Positions 32,804 to 43,391 of a DNA stretch of 64,000 nucleotides are shown in pieces; positions within the stretch are counted from its first letter, which is position 1; every line of letters starts with the position of its first letter. This DNA comes from Dipteronia dyeriana (taxonomy: Eukaryota > Streptophyta > Magnoliopsida > Sapindales > Sapindaceae). Below the pieces are notes generated by a model. The model did no database searches and was not told where the DNA came from. It saw only the letters and a program-made list of their open reading frames with translations. The position numbers and the translations under genes were made by a program. The stretch is taken from the NCBI GenBank assembly GCA_032871835.1, contig CM065299.1, positions 45,644,706 through 45,708,705 on the forward strand, written 5' to 3'.

Positions 32804-34848
32804 TGTTGGAACCCCGTTCACCGGTTACGCAGCGGAACTAGGTTTTAAAATTTATACAGATCATAATCTATATCTGGGACCAGTGAACTTGGGATCGTAA
32901 TTATTTTTTTGAAACTAATACATACAATATGTAAACACAGGAAATTGAAATCGATATAATCAGAAGAAGAAAATCTTACCAATGTTTGGAGGCTCCTTCA
33001 CTTTACGATATGAACTTGTCTAAACCAATCTTACCAACGTTTAAAGGATGCTTCACTTTACGATATGCTGCTGTCTGAACCACTCGATCTTCCTCACTAT
33101 CTCCCGGGATTGGTAACTGCGTGTGGGCGCGTCACGGCCTCAGGAACTTGAATGGAGGATGTAGAGAGAATTGAAGAAACTCTTTCTTCTATGAGAAAAT
33201 TAACTAAAAAAAATTCTAATTATAAAAATAATATTATTCTTATTTTTGTTTCAACAGTTTACAGTGCACAAAAAAAAAAAACTTTCTTATTTTTCAACTG
33301 ATGCTTCACGTTGTTGTGTGTTTTTATTTTTTTTACTTTTATTTTTACTTTTTATTTTTTTTATAAAGTCAATGCACTTATATATATATATATATCCTTG
33401 TGTGTATCCTATACAAACACTTATATATGTCCACACACCAATTTGTATCCAATGCAATCTCTTGTGTTATAATTGATATATATATTTTAATTATCCTTTT
33501 CAAATATATCTAATATATTAAAAGTGATAGTAAGTATTTTAAATTTAAACTTAAATTCAAATACTTAGATAAATGATTTAGTAAAATAAAATAATCCTAT
33601 TATTTTATCTTCACCTAAATTCATATATCAACTAATATCCTCCGATTAATAGTTAATTCATAATTCATAATTATAAATATAATTAAATAATCTAATTATT
33701 TCATTAATTTAACTATTAACATTCATTAATTCAATAATCTCAATATTCAATTAATTCCCGAATATATATTTGTGTCACTTTTGTAACACAATTGATTGGA
33801 CCATCCAATTAATTAACCGTGACCCTTGTTACCTAAGTCGATCGGGCTAGCAAAGGGACCTAATGTACCCACAGTATTTTGAGCTCAAAAATCCACGGAA
33901 TCATTAATTAAACTCTTTAATTAACATTCCTTGATTATTAACTCCAGTGTTATTCCACTAAAAACCCGAAGCTGCACTATCTCAACTGTAGACGTTTTTA
34001 CATAGACCGATACAACTCGGTGTCCATCGATATAGCTATTACACATGGTGTGATCCTCCACAATAGTTCATAATAAGAGCTGGGTCATAATGTCTGTTAT
34101 ACCCCTCTAATTACATATATCCTTTAAGTACCATTGATTCTCTAATGGAAAATAAATCTTATTTCCTCAAGGAATTAGGAGATCGCTCATATTGTCCAAG
34201 CCCCTAATCAACTTTTAAGGGAACTACTATATACTTCTCACAAGAAGGAGTGGATTCAACTATTGTGTACAAACCTTCCCAGTCACAAGCCAAACTGTAA
34301 TCCCAACAAACGGAGTATATTGATCACGAAATACATCTAACCTTGCCCATGGTATTTCAAAGACTACGATTTAACCTGCAAGAGTCGATAAGACACTCAG
34401 GATTAAGATCACCCACATATAGCCATCATTAGTTGATATATATGAATCTCATCGATAAACGAATCTTGGTGAGAGATTCATATAGATCATGGCCTACTCC
34501 TATATGATCACATCATACAATGTGCATCCATTCCCATATCTCATACGAATGATTCTGGATAGAGTCATCGTACATTACGGAATGGACCACAGCTATAGAT
34601 TAACCACAAATAAAGTACCCAACTTTATTTGCTATCTACGGACTCTTTAGATTGCACGTCTCTTACTGTATCCATCCATATATGACACTCATATACAAAG
34701 TTTGAGATTACATATGACAATCTTGGATGTTAAATATATGCACAAGTTTATAAAATAAATTTCATAACATGAATGAAATGAACTTTTATTTTTTATTTAT
34801 TTCATAAATACATTTACAAATTACATCTTTAGGGCATAATCCCCAACA
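32804..34848 (-). repeat. C1: solo LTR of family C
   Basis: A 2045-bp LTR, TGTTGGAACCCC...ATAATCCCCAACA, matching 50894-52869 and 57787-59683. No primer site lies at its left and no polypurine tract at its right. The flanks AATAA (32799-32803) and AATAG (34849-34853) could be a target duplication with one change. A 55-60 bp stretch with tcactttacgatatg is duplicated near 32985-33070. Confidence 0.82.
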
Positions 34849-35759
34849 AATAGTTGACTCAGTATTATAACAATGGACTTCACCCCAAACACATATGAAC
34901 TGTGTATGGTGAAGGTAAAAAAGGTATTTGTGAACTATATCTGATTCTGATTTCTTCATCAGATGCATTGAACCCATGAAAAGTGGATGTTATATGCACC
35001 CTAAACAATGGTTTTGATCATGTGAGTGTAACTTTTCTTAGCTTCATTTGTAAACACTTGGATACTTGATTTTGAGTTTGTTTCCTTGCATCAAACATAT
35101 TAAGCATGTTATAGGATTTTTTTTAAAAAAAAAAACATGTCAAAGCGTTACAAGATTAAAAAAAAAAAACTTGTCAATATAAAAGTGTCACATGATTCAG
35201 AAAAAAAAATGTCAATATTAAATTATAACTTGTTGCATACATAAAAAAGTGTAAAGTAATTCAGTTTGTCCACTCTATATCAAATATTTAATACATTTGA
35301 AGATGCATACTTATTTGAATTGTGGCATAAATATATCTTATTTGTGTTTTCAATATTATTGTCATATGTCATCCATTATTTTTATGCATTATACATTGTT
35401 AATAACTAAAAATAAGGTAAGTAGATGGTCAAGGAGGAAAATTTGACACTTATTTGGAATGAACATGAAATGGATGTTGAAGAAAGACTGCGACGTATGA
35501 CGGTAACACATCTTGTTTGTTATTTGGTCAAATTTATTTGGTCCAATTTTTATTTGGTCCATCTTGTTTGTTATTTGGTCCACTTTATTTTTAATTTGAT
35601 TTGCGATATTGTTCAAATTATGTTGTTAGGAAGTTTATGAACAATAGTACAGAGAACCAAATAGTTCGTAATGAGCTTATGTAACATATTAGTACCAATG
35701 AGAAATGTCTCAACATAATAAGAATGAGTGCATAGGATTTTGCTAGGTTGTGTGAATTA
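34849..35759 (+). pseudogene. Duplicated 5' part of the PIF/Harbinger element
   Basis: Matches 52870-53804 almost throughout, starting at the same base after the C LTR (aatagttgactcag). It ends inside the transposase region (aatgagcttatg... ggttgtgtgaatta) and then switches to C pol. Stops break the frame (for example taa in atgtaacatatt). Confidence 0.82.
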
Positions 35760-36876
35760 CTACCTCCAGATCACTCAAGAACTTATGGAACCAAACAGTC
35801 TCTTTAGCTGCTTCACAAGCAGCTACATATCAGCTTCCATGGTGGAGTCAACAATGCAAGATTGCTTGACACTTCTCCACACAATGGCTCCACCACCCTG
35901 GGTGAACACTGATCCAGACATGGATTTCCTAGAATCCCTATTTGACTGAAAATTAGAATCCGTGTATCCTAATGGGATCACTGCTCAGAATACACTAGCA
36001 TATAACTTCTCATTCTCCGAAGATACTTGAGAATAGTCTTGACATCAACCCAGTGATCCAAACCTAGGTTAGACTAGTATCTACTGACTTCTCCCACTGC
36101 ATAGCAGATGTCCGGTCTCGTGCATAACATAAAATACATGAGACTACCTACTGCCGATGCATAGGGTACACGTCTCATATTCTCAACTTCTTGAGGTGTC
36201 TTATGACACTATTCCTTAGACAAGTGAACTCCATGCCTGGAAGGTAAATTACCTTTCTTGAAGTTCTGCATAGAAAATTGCATAAGAATCTTGTAGATAT
36301 ATGATGCCTGAGACAGTGCTATGAGTTTGTTCTTACGATCCCTTAGAAGTTGGATCCCTAGAACATAACTTGCCTCTTCCAAATATTTCATTTGGAATTG
36401 GCTAGCCAGCCAACCCTTTAAATTAGACAACACTCCCATATCATTTCCATTGAGTAGGATATCATCTACGTATAGGACCAAGAAAACTACTTTCTTATCA
36501 ATGATTTGTAGACACAAGGCTCATCAACTTTCTGCTCGAAGCCATAGGTTTTGATCACATCATCAAACCTAATGTTTCAAATCTAAATGCTTGCTTAAGT
36601 CCACAGATGTACCTTTGCATCTTGTAAACCTTTTGCTCTTGATCTAGAGACATGAATCCCTCTGGTTGCATCATATAAATGCTCTCATCAAGATTGCCAT
36701 TCAAGAATGCAGTCTTGACATCCATTTGCCAAATTTTGTAATCGAAATAGGCAGCAATGGATATGAGAATCCTAATAGACTTAAACATGGCTACTGGTGA
36801 TAAGGTCTCTTCATAATCGACCCCCTCTTTCTGGGTATAACCCTTGGCCACTAGCCTTGCCTTGAAGATCTCTACT
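35760..36876 (-). pseudogene. Family C RNase H and RT fragment (extra copy)
   Basis: The minus strand reads from the RT N-terminal block (MAKGYTQKEGVDYEETLSP, 36555-36851) through YVDDILLNGNDMG (36209-36517) to RNase H (a YTDSNF-like block and STMEAD in place of STMEAE). The right edge at 36876 falls in the RT N-terminal coding part. There it meets a second copy of the RNase H/RT boundary (tcagtgatccaatcctgggt). This is a tandem copy of the pol segment that continues at 46129. Confidence 0.82.
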
Positions 36877-36902
36877 CAGTGATCCAATCCTGGGTTGGAC
36901 TG
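36877..36902 (-). pseudogene. Start of the C2 RNase H/RT segment, cut by element D
   Basis: The text ccaatcctgggttggactg is the C family boundary between RT and RNase H. It resumes after D at 46134 (tgctaactacacctactgc). In C3 the same stretch is uninterrupted at about 60280-60310. Confidence 0.75.
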
Positions 36903-37639
36903 GTATCTATTAGGTTTGTGAGTTTTGTTAGCATTATTCTATATCAAAACAACATTTCATTTTTATTGTTTAATTGTCTAGGATTTATGATGATTCAAGC
37001 TTCAAAAAAGAAATGACAACTATTCAAGCAAATTCAAGTCTTCAAAGGGAAATGTGCTTCATGATTCTACAAAGGTATATTAAGACCTTTCTTTTCTCTT
37101 TCAAGGCTTAGGCACACACATACACGTATCATTCATTTGTGTCCCTACATTGTTGTTCACCATGTATAACACATTCACACACTTGAAGATGAATGCTCAT
37201 GCATTGGTATGGAAATAACATGTTTTGGAAAATGCATGATTGGAAACTATCTCTATGTAGTTTGCATTCTAGTGTGAATTGTGTTTGTATGTGTATATGT
37301 TTGTATAACATGGATATTGAACTTGATTTTAGTCTTAAATCATTCTTGATTTATTTTTGGTCATTTCGGTTACTCATATTATTGATTTCAAGTTCTAAGT
37401 CAAAAGATACTACAATTTCAACTCATGTTGTGTACATTGTCTTCATCTTCATATATCGAGTTGAATTATTATTTTATGGGTTGTGTATATTATATGTACA
37501 TATCCGTGAGAGAGTTACAGTTCGTAATCCGTTAAAGGATTAAAATTCTGAGTTCGGAGGCCGGAGAACGGTCAAAGAACGCGAGGGAAGCGCATGGGAG
37601 TTGCACCATGGCCGAAAGGCCAACAAGAGGTGCAAGCCT

Positions 37640-37780
37640 GAGATGGCGCATTGCCATCTCGGCTGTAACTCCTTGCTGCCCCGAGATGCCCACGCGCCAT
37701 CTCGGGGAAGCATCTTGAAGGGGCAGCTTTTGTCTTTTTACATATATCTCTTCCCTTTCCTTTATATATATCTTCTCTCT
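37640..37780 (+). promoter_or_regulatory. Possible core promoter region of D LTR with upstream hairpins
   Basis: Two perfect inverted repeats, gagatggc/gccatctc and CCCCGAGATG/CATCTCGGGG, share the gagatg core. About 50 bp downstream lie tttatatatat and a CT-rich run (cttctctctctc), which resembles a plant TATA and initiator context. Both hairpins and the TATA/CT run persist in the right LTR with compensating or minor changes. Transcription from here is inference. Confidence 0.4.
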
Positions 37781-38800
37781 CTCATTTCAATCAAAGGAAG
37801 AAGAAAATGTAGTGCAGAAAAATTTTAGGTTTTTTCTCTCAAATTTTGAATCACCATATCTCTCTCATTTCTTATCCAATTTGAGTGATTCAAGTTGGAG
37901 AAGTTTTGTATTGAAGTCCTCTATCATCTCCACGCAACCTTGAAGTCATTTGTTCAAGTTTTCTAGTGGATCGCACCATTTTCTTGACTGCACTCGAAAT
38001 TGTCAAGGTAGTTTATCTTTTGATTTCCTTGATTCTAATGTTCAAATACCTTGGGTCTTCTTCCTACTTGTGTGTATTTGACTTGAACATATGTTGATGA
38101 GTGATAGATCTTCAATTAAAAGCTAGTTATGCTTAATTAGATACTTGATTGTGAGTTAGGTTTCAATCAAACCTATGTTATCACATGATTGTGAGTTGTA
38201 TTGTGCTAGCATCTTATCTAGGACTATTTGTGCTTTGATTGACTTTATTTTCATGATTAATAGTCCTATCATGTGCTAGAACTCATTTATTGAAAAGATC
38301 TAGGATGAGCACATTTGATTTTGTATTTAGAGTTTATTAGAGTTTAATTGACTATTTTGTGAATATATGCTCTAAATGATTGCTAGAGATTTGATTGATC
38401 ATATCTTGTGTTTCTAGCATTTTTGTGTTAGTACTAAAGTCTTGAATATGTACTTCATGAACATTTTAATTTCAAGCTTTAGTAACATGAATAAAATTTA
38501 GGTTTGAAGTTTGTGTTTGGAAATTTGGCATGCTCTAGATTTGTATTCATGCATAAAATCTAGACAATCTTGTTTTGTAAACTTTATTGTCTATGTCTAG
38601 ATCTTCATGGAGTGTACCCAATCCATACATTTCATATGCTCATGCATCATCTTGTGTGGTGTCACTTTTGGATTATAAACTAGAAAATATACTTTGTGTG
38701 CCCATTGATTAATTATAGTTTCCATAGAAATTGTTGATCATCTTATTCTATGTTACGTGCTTGTTTGCGTTTTGCATTCATGATCACCTAGATGCCTTGT

Positions 38801-39100
38801 GAGAAGGAAGTCTTGACAATAGGTGTGAGACCTATGGTGTTGAGCAAGAAGTCTTGGCAAAAGGTGTGAACCCTTGGATTATCGAGCAACGAAGTCTTGG
38901 CTAGAGGTGTGAAGCTTTGGATAGTCGAGCAATAAGTCTTGCCTAGAGTTGGGAGAACTCGGATAGGTGAGCAAGAAAGTCTTGACTTGATTTGTGAGGA
39001 CTTAGTTGAGCAAGAAGTCTTGCCTTGGGTCGTAAGGATCAGGATAAGGTGAGCAAGGAAGTCTTGACAAGAGATGTGAAGCCTCGGATTGTTGAGCATT
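38801..39100 (+). repeat. 42-bp minisatellite in D left LTR
   Basis: Seven diverged units of about 39-43 bp, each beginning near gagcaagaagtcttg and followed by aggtgtgaa and ggat. The same seven units lie in the right LTR. Confidence 0.9.
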
Positions 39101-39694
39101 AGGGCGACATCTTCATGAGTAGGATAGGAGGGTAGTTTATAGGTGAAGGGGTCACTTGAGAGATTGTACTTGTCTTATCTACTAGTGAATTTTGTTTGTC
39201 AGTGGCTGCTAGCCTATGGATGTTTCCTCTTCGGAGGTTTACCACGTTATATCTTGTGTCAACTTTTCTCTATCTCTAACTCTCTAGTATTTGTATTTGT
39301 ATTTTTTATTCGAATACTATGGATAGAACTCTTTATGTAAGTTGATTTCCTTATGCAATATTGTTTGTGTATGTTAGATAACTTTGTAGCTTGTGATATT
39401 TCATTCAAGTTGTAAAGTATCACATTGTAATACTCTAAAAACAACTTATGGAATTATATTTGCATTGAATATATTTGTTCATAAGATACATTTATTCTTG
39501 TTGTATGTTTTGTAGACTACGAGTGGAGATTTGAGCATACGTGAATATATTGTTTTCTCATAACAATCATGTTGAATGTTAATTTGTATGCTTATCAAGG
39601 TTTTGTCACTAGTCTCGAAAGATTCTTTAAAAATGAGAGACAACCTATTCACCCTCTAGGTTGTTTAGTATAACCTTGTACACATTCTTTCAAT

Positions 39695-39706
39695 TGGTAT
39701 CAGAGC
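39695..39706 (+). promoter_or_regulatory. Primer-binding site of element D
   Basis: TGGTATCAGAGC, two bases after the LTR end, complementary to initiator tRNA-Met. Confidence 0.95.
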
Positions 39707-39839
39707 GGGTCACTTAAAGTAGTTAGTGTGATTTGGGATCTACAAGGTTATTTACTAATCATGGATATCAACATTTAGTCTACAATTGTTTATTTTTGGT
39801 TCTCCTCCTTTGTTGGTTGTGAAAAAGGTTCTTCTTGTT

Positions 39840-40440
39840 TATATTTCATTTGTCAGCTAACAATTTTGTTGATAAGCTTGAAAAGAAAGTTAGTGACAAA
39901 AGCAAAGATGAAGAAGCTTTTTCTGGAGGATGATCGACCTAGACATGATTACTTGTCTTTGCAACTCAATGAAGAGAATTGCATGTCAAAGACCACCAAC
40001 TTCTACTTGATGGCAAGAGTTTAAACTTTTTGCAAGGAAAGAGATGAAACGTTAAAGGAAGTTGAAGTGAAGAATGAAGTGATCAAATGTCTAGAAAAAA
40101 AAATGGTTGAAGAGGCTTGTATGGTAGTTAGATTAACAAATGATTCTTATAATTTGCTTTTATTTCTTGAAGGTAATGATCAAAGGCAAGGAAGAGGAGT
40201 TGGCAATCATGAAGGCCAAAGAGTTTGGTAATCTTCATGGAGATTCAAGTGACTTAAGCATTATAGATGAGCAAGTGGAGTCTCCTACAACTAAAGGCAA
40301 GTCACTAAGGAATAAGAGGATTTCAAAGGCCATGTCTTCCAAGGTCAAGTGCAAAATCAAGGATATTAAGGAGTCTTCACCATCAGTACACTCTCACCTA
40401 AATAGTAACATCTCGAAATTTATTCCGGTTTGCTAATTTT
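39840..40440 (+). pseudogene. Element D gag-like remnant
   Basis: Broken plus-strand frames are Lys/Glu-rich (DKLEKKVSDKSKDEEAF, ERDETLKEVEVKNEVIKCLE, then 40140-40436 with KGKEEELAIMKAKEF and basic KVKCKIKDIKES). Position after the primer site and coiled-coil character fit a gag remnant. I cannot read a zinc knuckle, and no sequence motif settles the family. Confidence 0.4.
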
Positions 40441-43378
40441 GCTATATTGTCGTGAGTATATTTGATGTTGCAAACTAGGGAATGTGGTGCATGCTAAAAA
40501 TATGTGAAAATCTTCTATGAATGTTTCTTGCATGAAAACACTTTGAATTTTATGTGTAATAATGATAATCATGTGACGAAAATAGTTGAGAAGATTTGGG
40601 TGAAAATGAGTGTTTCACATGATCATATGTATAGTCTTGATAATATCTTTGTTGATGGCAACAATGATGTGTTTTACATGAGTAATATCTTTATAGAGAA
40701 GATAGTTAATAATTTATCTTCTAGATATATTTTTGCCATGAGAAATGATCATGATTTTTGTGTGAAATTTCACCCAAGAAAAAATGGTTCATGGGTGAGT
40801 GCTCTTACCTCTAGTGTAAGTAGCTTGGAATACTCCACGTTTAGACACGAACTTAGCTATCTCACTTAACTTTGTTTTGATAGTCAAAATCCATTGATTA
40901 ACTTTTGAGAAGTTACTCTTATGAAATCTAATTGGTGATTATCTTTTTAAGACTTTTGTAGAAAGTCATTTCTATGCTTGCATTGCATCATATAGCATGT
41001 CATATTAGAGAACTAGTATAGTATTCATATGGTCCTTATTGACATTTGCTCTCTAAAGATCTTTTTGTGATGTGTTCACAAAGATCTTACTCGTGATGCT
41101 TGAAATGCTTGCTTGAATGATGAGTGGCATACTTTTTGAAAATGTGAGCTTCATATTCTTTGAAAGCTACTCATTATAGAAGTAATGATCTTGAATAAGT
41201 CTTTACTTATTGCTCTTAGATCATGTGCTTATGAGCTACAAAAACTTGATTTTTAAAAAATTGCACTTTGCTTCTCTTATATGTTTAAGTTTGAGTAGTT
41301 GAGTTTGAAAATGTGTAGATTATGGATGCATCTAAAAGTTTATTGCTTAGTACATGATAGATAACCTATGGTTAGTATCCATTTAGCTTCGGTAACTACA
41401 TAGAACTCAACGAGCACCTTTATGGAAAGGGCTACACACTTTGGTTGTGAAGTCGCCCAATATAGGAAAGGGCTACACCATTGTGATGAGTGAAAGTCAT
41501 CACGAAGAATTTATGTTTATGTATGCAAAATCAAAGAAGTGTTGAAAAAGAATCAATAAAAGAAAAATCTTTGTTTCAAAGCCTAAAAAGAAAAGGAGGA
41601 AGGCTTAAAATGGAGTATAGTTGAAAATTGTGATTGCTCGGGTTGAAAAACAGAAATGGAATGACGAGCCACATGCACACACACACTCACATGTTGAAAT
41701 CTATTCTCTTTAAAGCAAAAATCCGGATGATAATCAGTTTGACCTTGATTGGAAAGCTTTAGATGGATAGGTGTTGAAGTGGTTTGCATGTTGGTATCTC
41801 AATCACTCCTTTTATATATGCTTGAAGCAAAATTCACACACACACTTTTTGTTTATAGAGTATTTTGATACTCTAGCAATATTTAGAAGAATTATGAGAG
41901 AGATTGAAAATCTTGGTGTATCTCTCATAGTTTGTGGAGCTTATTTTGTTGAATTTCTTTAAAATTGCTTGAATGTGTGATTGTGTGGATTTATTGTGGA
42001 CATTATTTTATCTTGATCTTAGATAGAGCACTTATTAAGGGGGAGCATAGTATGCTAGACTTTGTTCACTTTTATGATATGTTCACATGTTTCAAGTTGA
42101 TATTTATTGGCATATTCATTGGTTGATATAATGAATCTTGTAGATGCTATTTCATATTTCTTCATTTGCATGATGATTATTTGTATTAACTTATGCCTTT
42201 GTATGTGTGATCACAAATAATGCATGAAACATTTTTGTAATAATTGTATAATTGTATTTGCAGTCAATTTCTCCTTATTTGGGGTTGTATAGTAGTTGAG
42301 ATTGCAATCAATTCCCTCATTCTTGAAATTGAAATGAGAATAGTTGCAATGAATTCTTCTTTGTTTTGGAGTCGATAGTAATTGTAATTGTAATTAATTC
42401 TATTGATTGTAGTACAGTGAATTCCTCTTTGTTTGGGGTCGATAGTAATTGTAGTTGTAATCAATCCAATTGGTTATAGTTGCAGAAAATTCCTCCTTGC
42501 ATAGGGTGATAGTAACTGTGGTTTTAATCAATTTAATTGATTGTAATTGCAGAAAATTCCTCCATACTTTGAATGATAGTAGTTGTGGTTGTAATCAAAT
42601 CTTTCCTTCATATTTGGGGTTAATATGATTGTTTATGCAATTGTTGAACTTGGTAGAAATGACCTATATGCTTAAGAGTAAAATTTATGCATTTGTGATT
42701 CACTATACCTTGATGAGTTTGTTGTGGTGTATAGATTTGAATAACCTTTAATAGGTTAACATGAAAAAGAAAACTAGAATCAAGGGAGAAGATATGGGAG
42801 CTAGATGCTTGAAATAAATCAATTCTTCAAGTAAGGCATCCATCTCCGAACATTATATGAGATCACCAATTGTTTCATTATTTGATCTCAAGATATCGTT
42901 TTTTTTTCTTTGGCATAATTTTATGTCAAAAGGGGGAGAGATATGATATTGTTTTAGCATATCTTCTTTGAATATTTGTCAAGTATTGAACTTCTTATGG
43001 CATGTAATATTGTGATTTCATTTGGTTAAGAATATCTTTGAGATAAAATGTATTAAGGGGGAGATACATGATTCATTTTGGACATAAGAATATCCTTGAG
43101 ATAGCATGTATTAAGGGGGAGATACATGATTCATTTTGGATTAAAATGCTTAATTCTTGCCATAATTGTATATTGCCATATATGTCTTTCTCTTGGATAT
43201 GCTTTGTGCTTTAATTTGATTTTAGGTTGCTACAAGAGAAGATCAACAAGAAGTTCAAGACTTGTTGAAGATTAGTCTTAAGGAACTAACTCGTTATAAT
43301 GTGAGGGTGTGATTTTGTGACCAATCTTCATTTTATGTGTTTTAGTATTTTGTACTGGTGTTTTGACATAGAATTTTC
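40441..43378 (+). other. Element D internal non-coding region
   Basis: About 2.9 kb. A 121-codon frame (40504-40869) shows no domain I recognise. The block aaagggctacac occurs twice (near 41427 and 41467). From 42246 to 42600 a segment with gataGTAaTTGtaGTTGtaatcaat recurs about five times at 55-75 bp spacing. GGGGGAG occurs near 42039, 42943, 43058 and 43117, with taagggggaga/tacatgattcattttgga duplicated. No pol motif is present in any frame. Confidence 0.6.
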
Positions 43379-43391
43379 CAATGGGGGAGAT
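43379..43391 (+). promoter_or_regulatory. Polypurine tract of element D
   Basis: The sequence caatgggggagat directly precedes the right LTR (TGTTAGG at 43392). It is the plus-strand primer position of LTR retrotransposons. Confidence 0.85.

Larger units (their letters stand above)
36908..39692 (+). repeat. Element D left (5') LTR
   Basis: Starts TATTAGGTTTGTG (TG changed to TA; the right LTR has TGTTAGG) and ends CACATTCTTTCA. It contains two hairpins (37640-37660 and 37679-37707), a TATA-like run, and a 42-bp minisatellite (38801-39100). Confidence 0.93.

Noticed and set aside
32799..34853. Perfect target duplication for solo LTR C1
   Set aside because: The flanks AATAA and AATAG differ at one base, so I report the duplication only as possible.
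38801..39100. Regular repeats that could be taken for a CRISPR-like array
   Set aside because: The units are contiguous and diverged, without unique spacers, and they lie inside a plant LTR.
40504..40869. 121-codon plus-strand frame in D as a possible captured host gene
   Set aside because: No motif I recognise, no intron trace, low-complexity Asn/His-rich residues, and it is not visible elsewhere in the window for comparison.
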